A stretch of 43,965 nt of DNA from JACZWL01 sp046756445 (GCA_046756445.1 JBHHWI010000012.1:1-43965); one strand, 5' to 3'. Shown: positions 23,893 to 33,475, counted from the stretch's first letter. Notes: generated by a model from the letters alone, not told the origin. Numbers and translations: made by a program.

Positions 23893-25755
23893 ATGATGAG
23901 CAAGCGCGACACCGTGCACAGATATCTGTCCGCGTTCTGGACCGGGGTCAATGGCGTCCGAAAGGTTCTGCATCTGCTGCTGCTGTTGTTCATTTTTGGC
24001 ATCTTTTTCGGGGCACTGTCGGCGACCGCGCCTGGCCTGCCGGGTGAGGCGGCGCTCGTGATCCGGCCTGTGGGCGTCCTGGTAGAGCAACTGGAGGGAG
24101 ATCCGTATGACCGCGCACTCGCGGGGCTTTTCGGCGATGACGATCCGCAGACGCTGGTGCAGGACATCGTGGACGGGCTCGAATACGCGAAAGACGATTC
24201 GCGTATCAAGGCGGCAGTGCTCGATCTACGGGGTCTTCGTGGCGGGGGCTTTGCCAAGCTGCGGCGAATAGGCGTTGCACTGGATGACTTCAGGAGCTCG
24301 GGCAAGCGGGTGATTGCAAACGCGGACTACTACAGCCAGCAGGCTTACTACCTCGCCTCGCATGCCGACGAGATCTACATGCATCCGCATGGCGTCGTGT
24401 TTCTTCCGGGTTTTTCCGTGTACCAGCACTATTTCAAAGGGGCTATCGACAAGCTGAGGATCGACTGGAACATCTTCCGGGTCGGAACGCACAAGTCATT
24501 TGTCGAGCCGTATATGCGCACCGACATGTCCGATGAAGACCGCGACTCGACTACGCGCCTGCTCGATCAGCTCTGGCAGGGTTACAAGGGAAAGATCGCG
24601 GAGGCGCGCGGCCTCGACGTCGCGGTCATCGACGATTTCTCGATGAACCTGCTCGAAAAGGCCCGCAGTGAACGCGGCGACGTCGGCGTGGTGGCATTGG
24701 ACAGCGGTCTGATCGACGGGCTCCTGACGAGGGCGGAGGTCGATCGGAAAATCACGGAATATGTCGGCAATGATGCCGAGACTCCGGATTCCTATCGTGC
24801 CGTCGGCCTGCATGACTTCCTCAGGCAGGTGCGTCTCCTGAAAGGAGACAAGTCGGCGAGGCGAAACGTCGCAATTGTCGTTGCGTCCGGTGAGATACTC
24901 AACGGTACGCAGCCGCCCGGCCTCATCGGGGGCGATTCAACGGCCAAGTTGCTGCGCCGCGCACGGCACGATGACTCCGTGCAGGCGGTGGTGTTGCGCG
25001 TCGATAGTCCCGGTGGCAGCACATTCGCATCGGCGGTTATTCTCGATGAAATCGAGGAGCTCAAGAAAGCCGGCAAGCCGGTTGTGGCGTCCATGAGCAG
25101 CGTCGCCGCATCGGGCGGCTACTGGATTTCGATGGCGGCGGACAGGATTTTTGCGAATTCCGAGACGATTACCGGCTCCATCGGCGTATTCGGAATGTTT
25201 CCCACCTTTCAGCGCTCACTCGCGGCGATCGGCATAACGACAGACGGCGTCGGCACCACGCCCTGGGCGGGGCAGTTGCGCCCCGATCGGGCCATGTCGG
25301 ACGATGCCAGGGCGCTGTTCCAGATTGTAATCGACAAGGGCTACGATGATTTCATCAGCAAAGTCTCGGAGCACCGGAATCTCGACAAGGTCGAGGTCGA
25401 CCGCATAGGGCAGGGGCAGGTCTGGACCGGGGCCGATGCACTGGAGTTCGGCCTGATCGATGAAATCGGCGACCTCGACGATGCGGTCAGGGCCGCTGCG
25501 GGACTTGCCGAACTGGATGTCGATAATTTTGGTCAAAAACTCATCGAAAAAGAACTGACACCCGGCGAGCAGCTTGCCGTCGATTTACTCGGCACGGCGA
25601 AATCGTTCGGTGTCGATCCGAAGGTCCTCGTCGGCAGGCCAGCGGCATCGATTCAGCGAATTGCCGGTCTGGTCGAGAATACGCTGTCATCGGTGCTTCG
25701 TTTCAATGACCCGAGTGGCATCTATTCGCATTGTTTCTGCGCCTTCGAGAACTGA
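23893..25755 (+). CDS. sppA: Signal peptide peptidase SppA, 67K type
   Basis: Membrane-anchored serine protease that degrades cleaved signal peptides. At 620 residues it is the long, two-repeat type of E. coli SppA. A membrane anchor lies at about 24-45. The catalytic lysine is K201 in GTHKSFVEPY, and the nucleophile is S407 in VAASGGYWIS; both repeats of the ClpP-like fold are intact. It starts 17 bases after dctM, so it may be read with the TRAP operon, and the stop abuts the stop of the convergent tdh (TGATCA). The last 15 residues (PSGIYSHCFCAFEN) hold two Cys and are not typical of the family. Confidence 0.94.
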   Translation: MMSKRDTVHRYLSAFWTGVNGVRKVLHLLLLLFIFGIFFGALSATAPGLPGEAALVIRPVGVLVEQLEGDPYDRALAGLFGDDDPQTLVQDIVDGLEYAKDDSRIKAAVLDLRGLRGGGFAKLRRIGVALDDFRSSGKRVIANADYYSQQAYYLASHADEIYMHPHGVVFLPGFSVYQHYFKGAIDKLRIDWNIFRVGTHKSFVEPYMRTDMSDEDRDSTTRLLDQLWQGYKGKIAEARGLDVAVIDDFSMNLLEKARSERGDVGVVALDSGLIDGLLTRAEVDRKITEYVGNDAETPDSYRAVGLHDFLRQVRLLKGDKSARRNVAIVVASGEILNGTQPPGLIGGDSTAKLLRRARHDDSVQAVVLRVDSPGGSTFASAVILDEIEELKKAGKPVVASMSSVAASGGYWISMAADRIFANSETITGSIGVFGMFPTFQRSLAAIGITTDGVGTTPWAGQLRPDRAMSDDARALFQIVIDKGYDDFISKVSEHRNLDKVEVDRIGQGQVWTGADALEFGLIDEIGDLDDAVRAAAGLAELDVDNFGQKLIEKELTPGEQLAVDLLGTAKSFGVDPKVLVGRPAASIQRIAGLVENTLSSVLRFNDPSGIYSHCFCAFEN

Positions 25756-26781
25756 TCAGTTCCAGCCGAGGATCACTTTCCCGGACTGTCCGGATTCCAT
25801 CAGGCGGAACGCCTCCTCGAATTCGCTGATCGCAAAGTGGTGGGTGATGATCGGGCTGATCTCGAGTCCGCTCTGCAGCATGCTGGCCATCTTGTACCAG
25901 GTCTCGAACATCTCCCGACCATATATTCCCTTTAGAATCAAGCCCTTGAAGATCACTTTGCTCCAGTCGATGGCGGTGTCCTCGGGCGGGATCCCGAGTA
26001 TGGCGACACGACCGCCGTGATGCATGGTCCGCAACAGGTCGCGGAGGGCCGACGCGTTACCCGACATCTCCATGCCGACGTCGAATCCCTCTACCATGCC
26101 GAGATCCTTCATCGTGTCGTCGAGCGATCCGTCGGTGACGTTAAGTGCCACCGACGCGCCCATTGTTCTGGCAAGCTGCAAGCGGTAGTCGTTGACGTCG
26201 GTAATGACGATGTGTCGGGCGCCGGCATAGCGGGCGATGGCCACGGCCATGATGCCGATCGGCCCGGCGCCCGTTATCAACACGTCTTCGCCGACCAGAT
26301 CGAACGACAGCGCCGTGTGCGTGGCGTTGCCCAGCGGATCGAGTATCGACGCTAGTTCGTCGCTGATCGCATCGGGCAGTTTGAAAGTGTTGAACGCCGG
26401 CACGGACAGGTATTCCGCGAAAGCACCGTGCCTGTTGACGCCGATACCGACCGTGTTCATGCAAAGATGCCGTCTGCCGGCACGACAATTGCGGCATACA
26501 CCGCAAGTAATATGTCCTTCCGCGGAGACCCGATCGCCTGCCTCGAAGCCCCTGACCTCGCTGCCGCATTCGACGACCCGGCCGCTGAATTCATGACCGA
26601 TTGCGATCGGTACGGGGATGGTCTTGCTGGCCCAGTCATCCCATTTGTAAATATGGATGTCCGTTCCACATATCGCCGTGCGGCCGACCTTGATCAAGAC
26701 GTCGTTGTGACCGGGCTTCGGAGTATCGATTTCCTCGAGCCAGATACCGCGCTCGGGCTTAGACTTGACCAGTGCTTTCAT
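25756..26781 (-). CDS. tdh: L-threonine 3-dehydrogenase
   Basis: Zinc- and NAD+-dependent oxidation of L-threonine to 2-amino-3-ketobutyrate, which Kbl then cleaves. The 341 residues equal the E. coli length. Visible are the catalytic-zinc region RTAICGTDIHIYKWD (C38) with GHEFSG, the structural-zinc cluster CGVCRNCRAGRRHLC (four Cys), the Rossmann motif GAGPIGIMAVAIAR, and ILGIPPEDTAIDWSKVIFKG. It starts six bases after the kbl stop, so kbl-tdh form one operon as in E. coli. The C-terminal end meets sppA with no spacer. Confidence 0.96.
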   Translation of the reverse strand: MKALVKSKPERGIWLEEIDTPKPGHNDVLIKVGRTAICGTDIHIYKWDDWASKTIPVPIAIGHEFSGRVVECGSEVRGFEAGDRVSAEGHITCGVCRNCRAGRRHLCMNTVGIGVNRHGAFAEYLSVPAFNTFKLPDAISDELASILDPLGNATHTALSFDLVGEDVLITGAGPIGIMAVAIARYAGARHIVITDVNDYRLQLARTMGASVALNVTDGSLDDTMKDLGMVEGFDVGMEMSGNASALRDLLRTMHHGGRVAILGIPPEDTAIDWSKVIFKGLILKGIYGREMFETWYKMASMLQSGLEISPIITHHFAISEFEEAFRLMESGQSGKVILGWN

Positions 26782-26787
26782 GCCGTC

Positions 26788-27987
26788 CTATTCCACGATA
26801 TCGAGTTGACGACCAGCCAGCGCGAACGCCTCGACCGCCCGGTCGAGGTGGTCGCGTGACAGGCCGGCCGACATTTGCGTGCGTATGCGCGCCTGACCTT
26901 TCGGCACGACCGGGTAGGAGAAGCCGATGACGTATATTCCGTGGTCCAGCAGGCGGTCGGCCATCTCGGTCGCAAGCTTCGCATCTCCGAGCATCACCGG
27001 GATGATGGGATGTTCGCCGGGTCTCAGGTCAAAACCCAACGCGGTCATCTTTTCGCGAAAATATACGGCATTGTCCCACAACGCTTCGCGGAGACTCGCG
27101 TCGCTTTCCAGGAGGTCGATGACCGAAATCGATGTTGCAACGATCATCGGCGCAACGGAGTTCGAAAACAAATAGGGTCGTGATCGCTGCCGAAGCCAGG
27201 CGACAATCTCTTTTCGCCCGGATGTGTATCCGCCCGAGGCCCCGCCGAGCGCTTTGCCCAGCGTCCCCGTGATGATGTCGATACGCCCCATGACGTTGCG
27301 ATACTCATGCGTACCCCTGCCGTTGTTACCCATGAAGCCAGTCGCATGCGCGTCGTCGATCATGGTCATTGCGTCGTAGCGATCTGCAAGGTCGCAGATC
27401 GATTCGAGATCGGCAATCGTGCCGTCCATCGAGAAGACTCCATCCGTCACAATCAGCCTTAATCGGCGATTGCCGGCCGCCTTGAGCTGCGACTCCAGAT
27501 CATTCATGTCGTTGTTCCGATAACGAAATCGCTTCGCTTTACAAAGACGGATGCCGTCGATGATGCTGGCATGATTGAGCGCATCGCTGACGACAGCGTC
27601 CTGGTCGGTGAGCAAGGTTTCGAACAAACCGCCGTTTGCGTCAAAGCAGGACGGATAGAGAATCGTGTCCTCAGTACCGAGAAAACGACTGATCCGTTCT
27701 TCGAGGAGCTTGTGAATGGTCTGTGTTCCGCAGATAAACCGCACCGAGGCCATTCCATAGCCGTACTGGTCGAGCGCCCGGTGCGCCGACTTGATGACCG
27801 CCGGGTGATTCGCAAGCCCGAGGTAGTTGTTTGCGCAGAGATTGATGACCTCCTTTGCGCCGCCGTTGGCGCGGACGCCGACGGCGGCTTGTTGCGGCCC
27901 GGCGATCAGGCGTTCCTGTTTGAAAAGTCCCTGTTCCTTGAGCGCGCTTGTTCGTTCCGCCAGTGAGGCGAGAAAATCGTCGGGCAC
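26788..27987 (-). CDS. kbl: Glycine C-acetyltransferase (2-amino-3-ketobutyrate CoA ligase)
   Basis: PLP enzyme that cleaves 2-amino-3-ketobutyrate with CoA to glycine and acetyl-CoA, the second step of threonine degradation. It has the alpha-oxoamine synthase fold with NNYLGLANHPAV, DDAHATGFMG (PLP Asp/His) and GTLGKALGGASGG, where K245 binds PLP. The start is GTG at 27987, preceded at seven bases by GGAGAG (27995-28000). This gives 399 residues, one more than E. coli Kbl; a TTG ten codons earlier is less likely. First gene of the kbl-tdh operon, divergent from the Hsp15 gene. Confidence 0.96.
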   Translation of the reverse strand: MPDDFLASLAERTSALKEQGLFKQERLIAGPQQAAVGVRANGGAKEVINLCANNYLGLANHPAVIKSAHRALDQYGYGMASVRFICGTQTIHKLLEERISRFLGTEDTILYPSCFDANGGLFETLLTDQDAVVSDALNHASIIDGIRLCKAKRFRYRNNDMNDLESQLKAAGNRRLRLIVTDGVFSMDGTIADLESICDLADRYDAMTMIDDAHATGFMGNNGRGTHEYRNVMGRIDIITGTLGKALGGASGGYTSGRKEIVAWLRQRSRPYLFSNSVAPMIVATSISVIDLLESDASLREALWDNAVYFREKMTALGFDLRPGEHPIIPVMLGDAKLATEMADRLLDHGIYVIGFSYPVVPKGQARIRTQMSAGLSRDHLDRAVEAFALAGRQLDIVE

Positions 27988-28017
27988 GGGATTGCTCTCC
28001 GGATTGAAAGGCAGCAA

Positions 28018-28023
28018 AGTATA
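28018..28023 (-). promoter_or_regulatory. Candidate -10 box for kbl-tdh
   Basis: TATACT on the minus strand, in the 56-base gap between kbl and the divergent hslR gene. It matches five of six consensus bases and implies a start about 25 bases before the kbl GTG. The -35 region would overlap the hslR start and is weak. Confidence 0.35.
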
Positions 28024-28043
28024 TCAGCAGAGGAGGGCGATTC

Positions 28044-28454
28044 ATGGCGGACAAAAACGGCAAGGGATTGAGAGTCGATCGCTGGCTCTGGCACACGCGC
28101 TTTTACAGGACGAGAACGATGGCATCGGCGGCGGTCCAGTCGGGCGGTGTCAGGATCAACGGCAAACGTGCCAGGCCCGGTACCCCCGTGTCCGCCGGCG
28201 ACGTCGTGGAGCTGAAAAAAAATCGTCTGGCATACAAGTTGGAGGTCGTGTCGTTGCCGCCGCGCCGCCTGTCCGCGTCCAGTGCGCAGGAGTGTTACAG
28301 CGAGGACTCTGCGGCACGAGAGCAGCGCATGGAGTTGGTCGGGCAGCTCGGCGAGGACCGGCGAAGAATGCCCCGAACCCGCGGCCGGCCGGATAAACGC
28401 ACGCGCCGCTTGATTCGCGACCGGAATCGCCGACCATCAGACGGTGCTCATTAA
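28044..28454 (+). CDS. hslR: Heat shock protein 15 (S4-domain ribosome-associated protein)
   Basis: Small RNA-binding protein that in E. coli binds stalled 50S subunits carrying peptidyl-tRNA. The 136 residues start with the S4 domain (about 9-70: LRVDRWLWHTRFYRTRTMAS, VRINGKRARPGTPVSAGDVVEL) and end in a strongly basic helical tail (GRPDKRTRRLIRDRNRR). GAGGAGGG is the ribosome binding site. The stop overlaps the putA start by one base (TAATG), an unusual pairing with an amino-acid catabolism gene. Confidence 0.93.
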   Translation: MADKNGKGLRVDRWLWHTRFYRTRTMASAAVQSGGVRINGKRARPGTPVSAGDVVELKKNRLAYKLEVVSLPPRRLSASSAQECYSEDSAAREQRMELVGQLGEDRRRMPRTRGRPDKRTRRLIRDRNRRPSDGAH

Positions 28455-31400
28455 TGCATTTTACGGATAATTCCTTTGTCCATGGCGAGCCCCTGGCAGC
28501 GGTCAATGACAAGTACCTTGCCGATGAGGAATCGCTGGTTAACGAGCTGATCGAGATCGCCGATTCGGGTCCGTCCGTGCGCACCGGAATTCAGGAGACT
28601 GCGGCGTCACTGGTGCGGGCGGTTCGTGAACAGGCCGCGAAGGAGGGCGGCATCGACGCGTTTCTGCAGCAGTACGACCTGTCGACTCAGGAGGGCGTGC
28701 TGCTCATGTGCATCGCCGAGGCGCTGCTGCGCATTCCCGATGCGGGTACTGCGGACCGCCTCATCGCCGACAAGATCACGTCGGCGCAGTGGCAAGACCA
28801 CCTCGGCGCAAGCGACTCGCTGTTCGTCAACGCGTCCACCTGGGGGTTGATGCTCACCGGCCAGTTGCTGTCGCTCGACGAGGCTGCGACGAGCAACCCC
28901 ACGATTTACCTGGCCAGGTTTGCGAGCCGGGCAGGGGAGCCGGTCGTCAGGGCCGCGATGCGCCAGGCCATGCGTATCATGGGTCACCAGTTCGTGATGG
29001 GGCGGACGATCGAGGAAGCGCTGGAACGCTCACGAAAAAAGGACGGCAAGCACTATCGGTATTCATATGACATGCTCGGCGAGGCGGCCCTGACGGCCGC
29101 CGATGCGGCGCGGTACCTGGAATCCTATGGCGCGGCCATCGACAGCATTGCCGACAGCGTCGAATCGCCGGCCGACATTTTTTCGGCGCCGAGCATATCG
29201 GTCAAGCTCTCCGCTCTGCACCCACGCTATTCCTTCACCCAACACCAGAGGCTCATGAACGAACTCGTCCCTCGCGTCGCCGAACTGGCGGTACAGGCGC
29301 GCAACAGGGGTATTGCGTTGACGATCGACGCCGAGGAGGCCGATCGCCTCGAGATATCGCTCGAGATTTTCCAACGCGTTTATCGTGACCGGCGGCTGGC
29401 GGACTACGAAGGCCTGGGTGTGGCAGTCCAGGCGTATCTGCGGCGTGCCGCCGACGTCTTGAGATTCCTGTCGGACAGCGCTTCCTCGGCCGGCCGCAAG
29501 ATTCCCGTGCGTCTGGTCAAGGGGGCGTACTGGGATACCGAGGTCAAGCACGCCCAGGAACAGGGGCTGGAAAGTTACCCGGTGTTCACGCGAAAAGCCC
29601 ATACCGACGTTTCCTACCTCGCCTGCGCGAGGCTGCTCGTCAAATCTGGAGAACGGTTCTACCCGCAATTCGCGACCCACAACGCGCACACGCTGGCCAG
29701 TATCCTGCATTTCACGGGCTCAACGAGCGACTTCGAGTTTCAGCGGCTGCATGGAATGGGAGAGGCCCTGTATTCGCAAGTCATTGACCCCGACAGATTC
29801 GCGCGCCCCTGCCGCGTCTACGCGCCGGTCGGCAGTCACGAGGACCTGCTGCCTTATCTCGTTCGTCGCCTGCTGGAGAACGGAGCCAACACCTCGTTCG
29901 TAAACCGCATCATCGACGAGAGCATCGACGTAGGAGATATCATCGAAGATCCCATCGATATTTCACGTGCCGGCAAGTCGAAACCACATCCCCGCATCCC
30001 GTCGCCGTCGGATATCTTCGGCAAGGCACGAAAAAATTCCCGCGGCTTCAATCTCCCGGATCGCCGAATGACAGCGCAACTGCTCGAGGCGATGCAAAAA
30101 GCGTCGGACGAGGAGTTGTCGGCGGCCACGATAGTCGACGGCCGGCCGATTCCCGGCAAGAAAGTACGATCCGTCAACCCGGCCCGGACAAAGCAGGTCG
30201 TCGGCGTCTGCCAGACGGCCGATACCGATGCCGTGGAACAGGCACTGGATGTTGCCGGGGCGGCGCAGCACGACTGGGACCAGACCCCGACGGCCGAACG
30301 GGCGGCGATACTGTTAAAGGCTGCCGACCTGTACGAACGACACGCCGCCGAGCTGATGGCGATCTGCGTTGCCGAGGCCGGCAAGACCGTCCCCGACGCA
30401 ATTTCCGAACTGCGGGAGGCGGTCGACTTCCTGCGCTATTACGCCGTTGAGGCCGTGAGAATCTACGGTGATCGTACGAACCTTCCGGGTCCTACCGGCG
30501 AGCGCAACCAGCTGGGCATGCGCGGTCGTGGCATCTTCGTCTGCATCAGCCCATGGAATTTCCCGCTGGCCATTTTCACGGGACAGGTCGCGGCCGCATT
30601 GGCAAGCGGCAATGCGGTGCTGGCAAAGCCGGCCGAACAGACACCGCTGGTCGCGCACCGGGCCGTGCGGCTGTTGCTCGAAGCTGGTGTGCCGCCGGGT
30701 GTCCTGCACCTGCTTCCCGGCGACGGCGCGAGGATCGGCGGGCATGCCATCGCCGATTCCAGGGTATCCGGCGTCGCCTTCACGGGATCGACGGAGACCG
30801 CGAGAATCATCAATCAGTCGCTTGCCGCGAGGGACGGACCGATCGCGACGCTGATCGCCGAGACCGGCGGACAGAATGCGATGTTCGTCGATTCTTCGGC
30901 GCTACCCGAACAGGTCGTGCTCGATGCCGTCACCTCCGCGTTCAACAGCGCTGGCCAGCGCTGCTCCGCGCTTCGACTTCTCTGCCTGCAGGAGGAGATT
31001 GCGCCACGCGTCATCCGACTCCTCTCGGGGCATATGGACGAGCTGAGTATCGGCGATCCGTCCGATCTGGCAACGGACATCGGACCGACGATCGACGAGG
31101 GGGCGAGAAGCGTCATTTCCACGCACGTAAAGCAGCTCTCGAAAAAAGCAAGCCTGGTTCATCAGTGTGATCTGCCGAAAGAAACCAGGGGTGGGACGTT
31201 TTATCCACCGACCGCGATCGAGATCGACAGTCTCAGCCTCCTGCAGCGCGAGGTCTTCGGCCCGGTACTGCACATCCTGCGCTATCCGAGCGAGCAGCTC
31301 GCGGACACGCTTGATGCGGTCAACCAACTCGGATACGGGCTGACCATGGGTGTGCACAGCCGCATCGACAGTCGCGCCAGGGCGATAACGTCCCTGTCGG

Positions 31401-31600
31401 GGGCCGGCAATATCTACATCAATCGCGACATGATCGGCGCGGTGGTCGGCGTACAGCCTTTCGGCGGCCGGGGCCTGTCGGGCACGGGGCCCAAGGCCGG
31501 CGGGCCCCACTACCTGCCGAGATTCGGCAGCGAATACACGGTCAGCAACAATATTTCCGCCGTCGGCGGCAACGCCAGCCTGCTGTCCCTCGACGAATAG
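28454..31600 (+). CDS. putA: Bifunctional proline dehydrogenase / glutamate-semialdehyde dehydrogenase PutA
   Basis: Oxidises proline to glutamate in two steps, with FAD then NAD+, passing electrons to the respiratory chain. The 1048 residues begin with a helical domain (about 20-190) and lack the ribbon-helix-helix DNA-binding domain of E. coli PutA, so it is probably not its own repressor. The proline dehydrogenase barrel (about 195-490) shows SVKLSALHPRYSF, LVKGAYWDTEVKHAQ and RVYAPVGSHEDLLPYLVRRL. The aldehyde dehydrogenase part (about 570-1030) shows GIFVCISPWNFPLAIF, E803 in IAETGGQ and the nucleophile C837 in GQRCSALR. It is read with hslR upstream and is followed by sdaA after three bases. 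Confidence 0.96.
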   Translation: MHFTDNSFVHGEPLAAVNDKYLADEESLVNELIEIADSGPSVRTGIQETAASLVRAVREQAAKEGGIDAFLQQYDLSTQEGVLLMCIAEALLRIPDAGTADRLIADKITSAQWQDHLGASDSLFVNASTWGLMLTGQLLSLDEAATSNPTIYLARFASRAGEPVVRAAMRQAMRIMGHQFVMGRTIEEALERSRKKDGKHYRYSYDMLGEAALTAADAARYLESYGAAIDSIADSVESPADIFSAPSISVKLSALHPRYSFTQHQRLMNELVPRVAELAVQARNRGIALTIDAEEADRLEISLEIFQRVYRDRRLADYEGLGVAVQAYLRRAADVLRFLSDSASSAGRKIPVRLVKGAYWDTEVKHAQEQGLESYPVFTRKAHTDVSYLACARLLVKSGERFYPQFATHNAHTLASILHFTGSTSDFEFQRLHGMGEALYSQVIDPDRFARPCRVYAPVGSHEDLLPYLVRRLLENGANTSFVNRIIDESIDVGDIIEDPIDISRAGKSKPHPRIPSPSDIFGKARKNSRGFNLPDRRMTAQLLEAMQKASDEELSAATIVDGRPIPGKKVRSVNPARTKQVVGVCQTADTDAVEQALDVAGAAQHDWDQTPTAERAAILLKAADLYERHAAELMAICVAEAGKTVPDAISELREAVDFLRYYAVEAVRIYGDRTNLPGPTGERNQLGMRGRGIFVCISPWNFPLAIFTGQVAAALASGNAVLAKPAEQTPLVAHRAVRLLLEAGVPPGVLHLLPGDGARIGGHAIADSRVSGVAFTGSTETARIINQSLAARDGPIATLIAETGGQNAMFVDSSALPEQVVLDAVTSAFNSAGQRCSALRLLCLQEEIAPRVIRLLSGHMDELSIGDPSDLATDIGPTIDEGARSVISTHVKQLSKKASLVHQCDLPKETRGGTFYPPTAIEIDSLSLLQREVFGPVLHILRYPSEQLADTLDAVNQLGYGLTMGVHSRIDSRARAITSLSGAGNIYINRDMIGAVVGVQPFGGRGLSGTGPKAGGPHYLPRFGSEYTVSNNISAVGGNASLLSLDE

Positions 31601-31603
31601 CCA

Positions 31604-32962
31604 GTGCCGGCCGTCAGCATCTTCGACATTTTCAAGATCGGCATCGGACCGTCCAGTTCTCATACGGTCGGACCGATGAAAGCCGCCCGGGAGTTTGTTC
31701 GCGGCGTCCGGCGGGCCGGCGCACAGGTGGGCAAACTCGAAATCAGGCTTTACGGCTCGCTCAGTTCTACCGGCAAGGGACACGGCAGCGACTCGGCCAT
31801 TCTCATCGGATTGGAGGGGGCAGAGCCGGAGACGGTCGATCCCGACGCGGTCGGGGCGATACTGAACCGCATCCGGAGCGGGCGACGACTAAATCTGCCC
31901 GGTGTCGGGACGATCGCCTTCGATCCCGACACCGACCTCGCTTTCGATGTCGGCGAGCCATTACCGCGGCATACAAACGGCATGCGGTTCAAGGCATTCG
32001 ATGAGAATGGAATGGAGGTACTGCAGGAAGATTACTTTTCCATCGGCGGCGGCTTCATCGTCCGCGACGATGAAGAAGAACCGACCAATCAGCAAGGCGA
32101 ACCGCCATACCCGTTCTCCGATGCCGGGAGTCTCCTGAAACTGGCCGGGGAAAACGACCTGACCGTACCCGAACTCGTCTTCCGGAACGAGCTCAGCTGG
32201 CGAAGCGAAGCGGATGTCGACGAGAAGCTCGACGCTGTCTGGGACGCGATGCAGGTCTGCGTCCAGAGAGGCGTCCACGCCGACGGCGTCCTGCCGGGCC
32301 GAATGGCCGTGCCTCGCAGGGCAGCGGGTCTGTATCGGTCGCTCAAAGCGCGCGAAAACGAAGGCAGCCTGGAGACAATGGACTGGGTGAACGCCTATGC
32401 GATCGCCGTCAACGAAGAGAACGCCGCCGGCGGTCGCGTCGTGACGGCGCCGACCAATGGCGCGGCCGGCATCGTCCCGGCCGTGCTGCACTACTACAAG
32501 TACTTCGTCTCCGACGCCGACACCGAAGGCGTGAAACGATTCCTGCTGGCGGCCGGCGCAATCGGCATTCTTTACAAGATCAATGCGTCGATTTCGGGTG
32601 CGGAAATGGGATGCCAGGGCGAGGTCGGCGTCGCCTGTTCCATGGCGGCGGCCGGTCTGGTCGCGGCGTGCCGGGGCTCGGCGTGGCAGCTCGAAAATGC
32701 CGCGGAAATCGGCATGGAGCACAATCTCGGGCTGACATGCGACCCGATTGGCGGACTCGTGCAGATCCCCTGCATCGAGCGCAATGCCATGGGGTCGGTC
32801 AAGGCGGTCAATGCCGCGCGCCTCGCCCTTCAGGGCGACGGGTCGCACAAGGTGTCCCTCGACCAGGTCATCAACACCATGCGCCAGACAGGCCTCGACA
32901 TGTCGACCATCTACAAAGAGACATCACGGGGCGGCCTTGCGGTAAACGTCCCGGAATGCTGA
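31604..32962 (+). CDS. sdaA: L-serine ammonia-lyase (iron-sulfur dependent)
   Basis: Cleaves L-serine to pyruvate and ammonia using a [4Fe-4S] cluster. The single-chain 452-residue protein has the N-terminal beta domain (SIFDIFKIGIGPSSSHTVGP) and the alpha domain with VTAPTNGAAGIVPAVLHYYK. Cluster cysteines lie in GCQGEVGVACSMAAAG, LTCDPIGGLVQIPCIERNA. GTG at 31604 is the start, three bases after putA, so putA-sdaA are cotranscribed. In this window the SUF operon that could build its cluster lies directly downstream on the other strand. Confidence 0.96.
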   Translation: MPAVSIFDIFKIGIGPSSSHTVGPMKAAREFVRGVRRAGAQVGKLEIRLYGSLSSTGKGHGSDSAILIGLEGAEPETVDPDAVGAILNRIRSGRRLNLPGVGTIAFDPDTDLAFDVGEPLPRHTNGMRFKAFDENGMEVLQEDYFSIGGGFIVRDDEEEPTNQQGEPPYPFSDAGSLLKLAGENDLTVPELVFRNELSWRSEADVDEKLDAVWDAMQVCVQRGVHADGVLPGRMAVPRRAAGLYRSLKARENEGSLETMDWVNAYAIAVNEENAAGGRVVTAPTNGAAGIVPAVLHYYKYFVSDADTEGVKRFLLAAGAIGILYKINASISGAEMGCQGEVGVACSMAAAGLVAACRGSAWQLENAAEIGMEHNLGLTCDPIGGLVQIPCIERNAMGSVKAVNAARLALQGDGSHKVSLDQVINTMRQTGLDMSTIYKETSRGGLAVNVPEC

Positions 32963-32963
32963 T

Positions 32964-33464
32964 TCACTCGTTGTGGACGCGCTTCGGATAATCGAAGACC
33001 AGGAGTTCAATACTCCCGTCCACGTCGAGTGTCCAGTCCTGCCGATCGATCTCGAGCGCGACGAAACCACAGGTCGGTATGTTGTCGGTCAGGCCGGGAT
33101 ACAGATAATTGATGAAGTCGGTCAGACCGGGATTATGGCCGACGATCATGATGTTGTTGAATCCCGTGTCCTGTTCGGCAATCAGGTTCAGCATCGTCCT
33201 GACGGACGCGTGATAAAGGCGATCCTCTTGTTGCAGGAATTCCAGCGGGTAGCCGATTTCGTTCGCAAAGATTTTCGCCGTCGACCACGCCCGCACCGCC
33301 GGACTGCTGAGGATCAATGACGGTCTGATCCCGGTCTGTTTGAAACGCTCTGCCATGACCGGAGCGTTGCGCTGTCCCCGGCGATTCAACGGACGCTCGC
33401 GATCCTGAAGACTGGCGTCCTTCCAACTCGATTTTGCGTGTCGGAGTATCGTAAGCGACTTCAT
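32964..33464 (-). CDS. SixA-type histidine phosphatase
   Basis: Phosphohistidine phosphatase family protein of 166 residues, with the nucleophile in LTILRHAKSSW (H9) and the second catalytic His in IMIVGHNPGLTDFINYL (about H108). RERPLNRRGQRNAPVMAE and LILSSPAVRAWSTA complete the pattern. In E. coli SixA dephosphorylates the nitrogen-PTS phosphocarrier protein; here the substrate is unknown. It begins 11 bases after sufT on the same strand, so it may be the last gene of the SUF operon. Its stop is one base from the convergent sdaA stop. Confidence 0.88.
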   Translation of the reverse strand: MKSLTILRHAKSSWKDASLQDRERPLNRRGQRNAPVMAERFKQTGIRPSLILSSPAVRAWSTAKIFANEIGYPLEFLQQEDRLYHASVRTMLNLIAEQDTGFNNIMIVGHNPGLTDFINYLYPGLTDNIPTCGFVALEIDRQDWTLDVDGSIELLVFDYPKRVHNE

Positions 33465-33475
33465 GTCATGACAGT

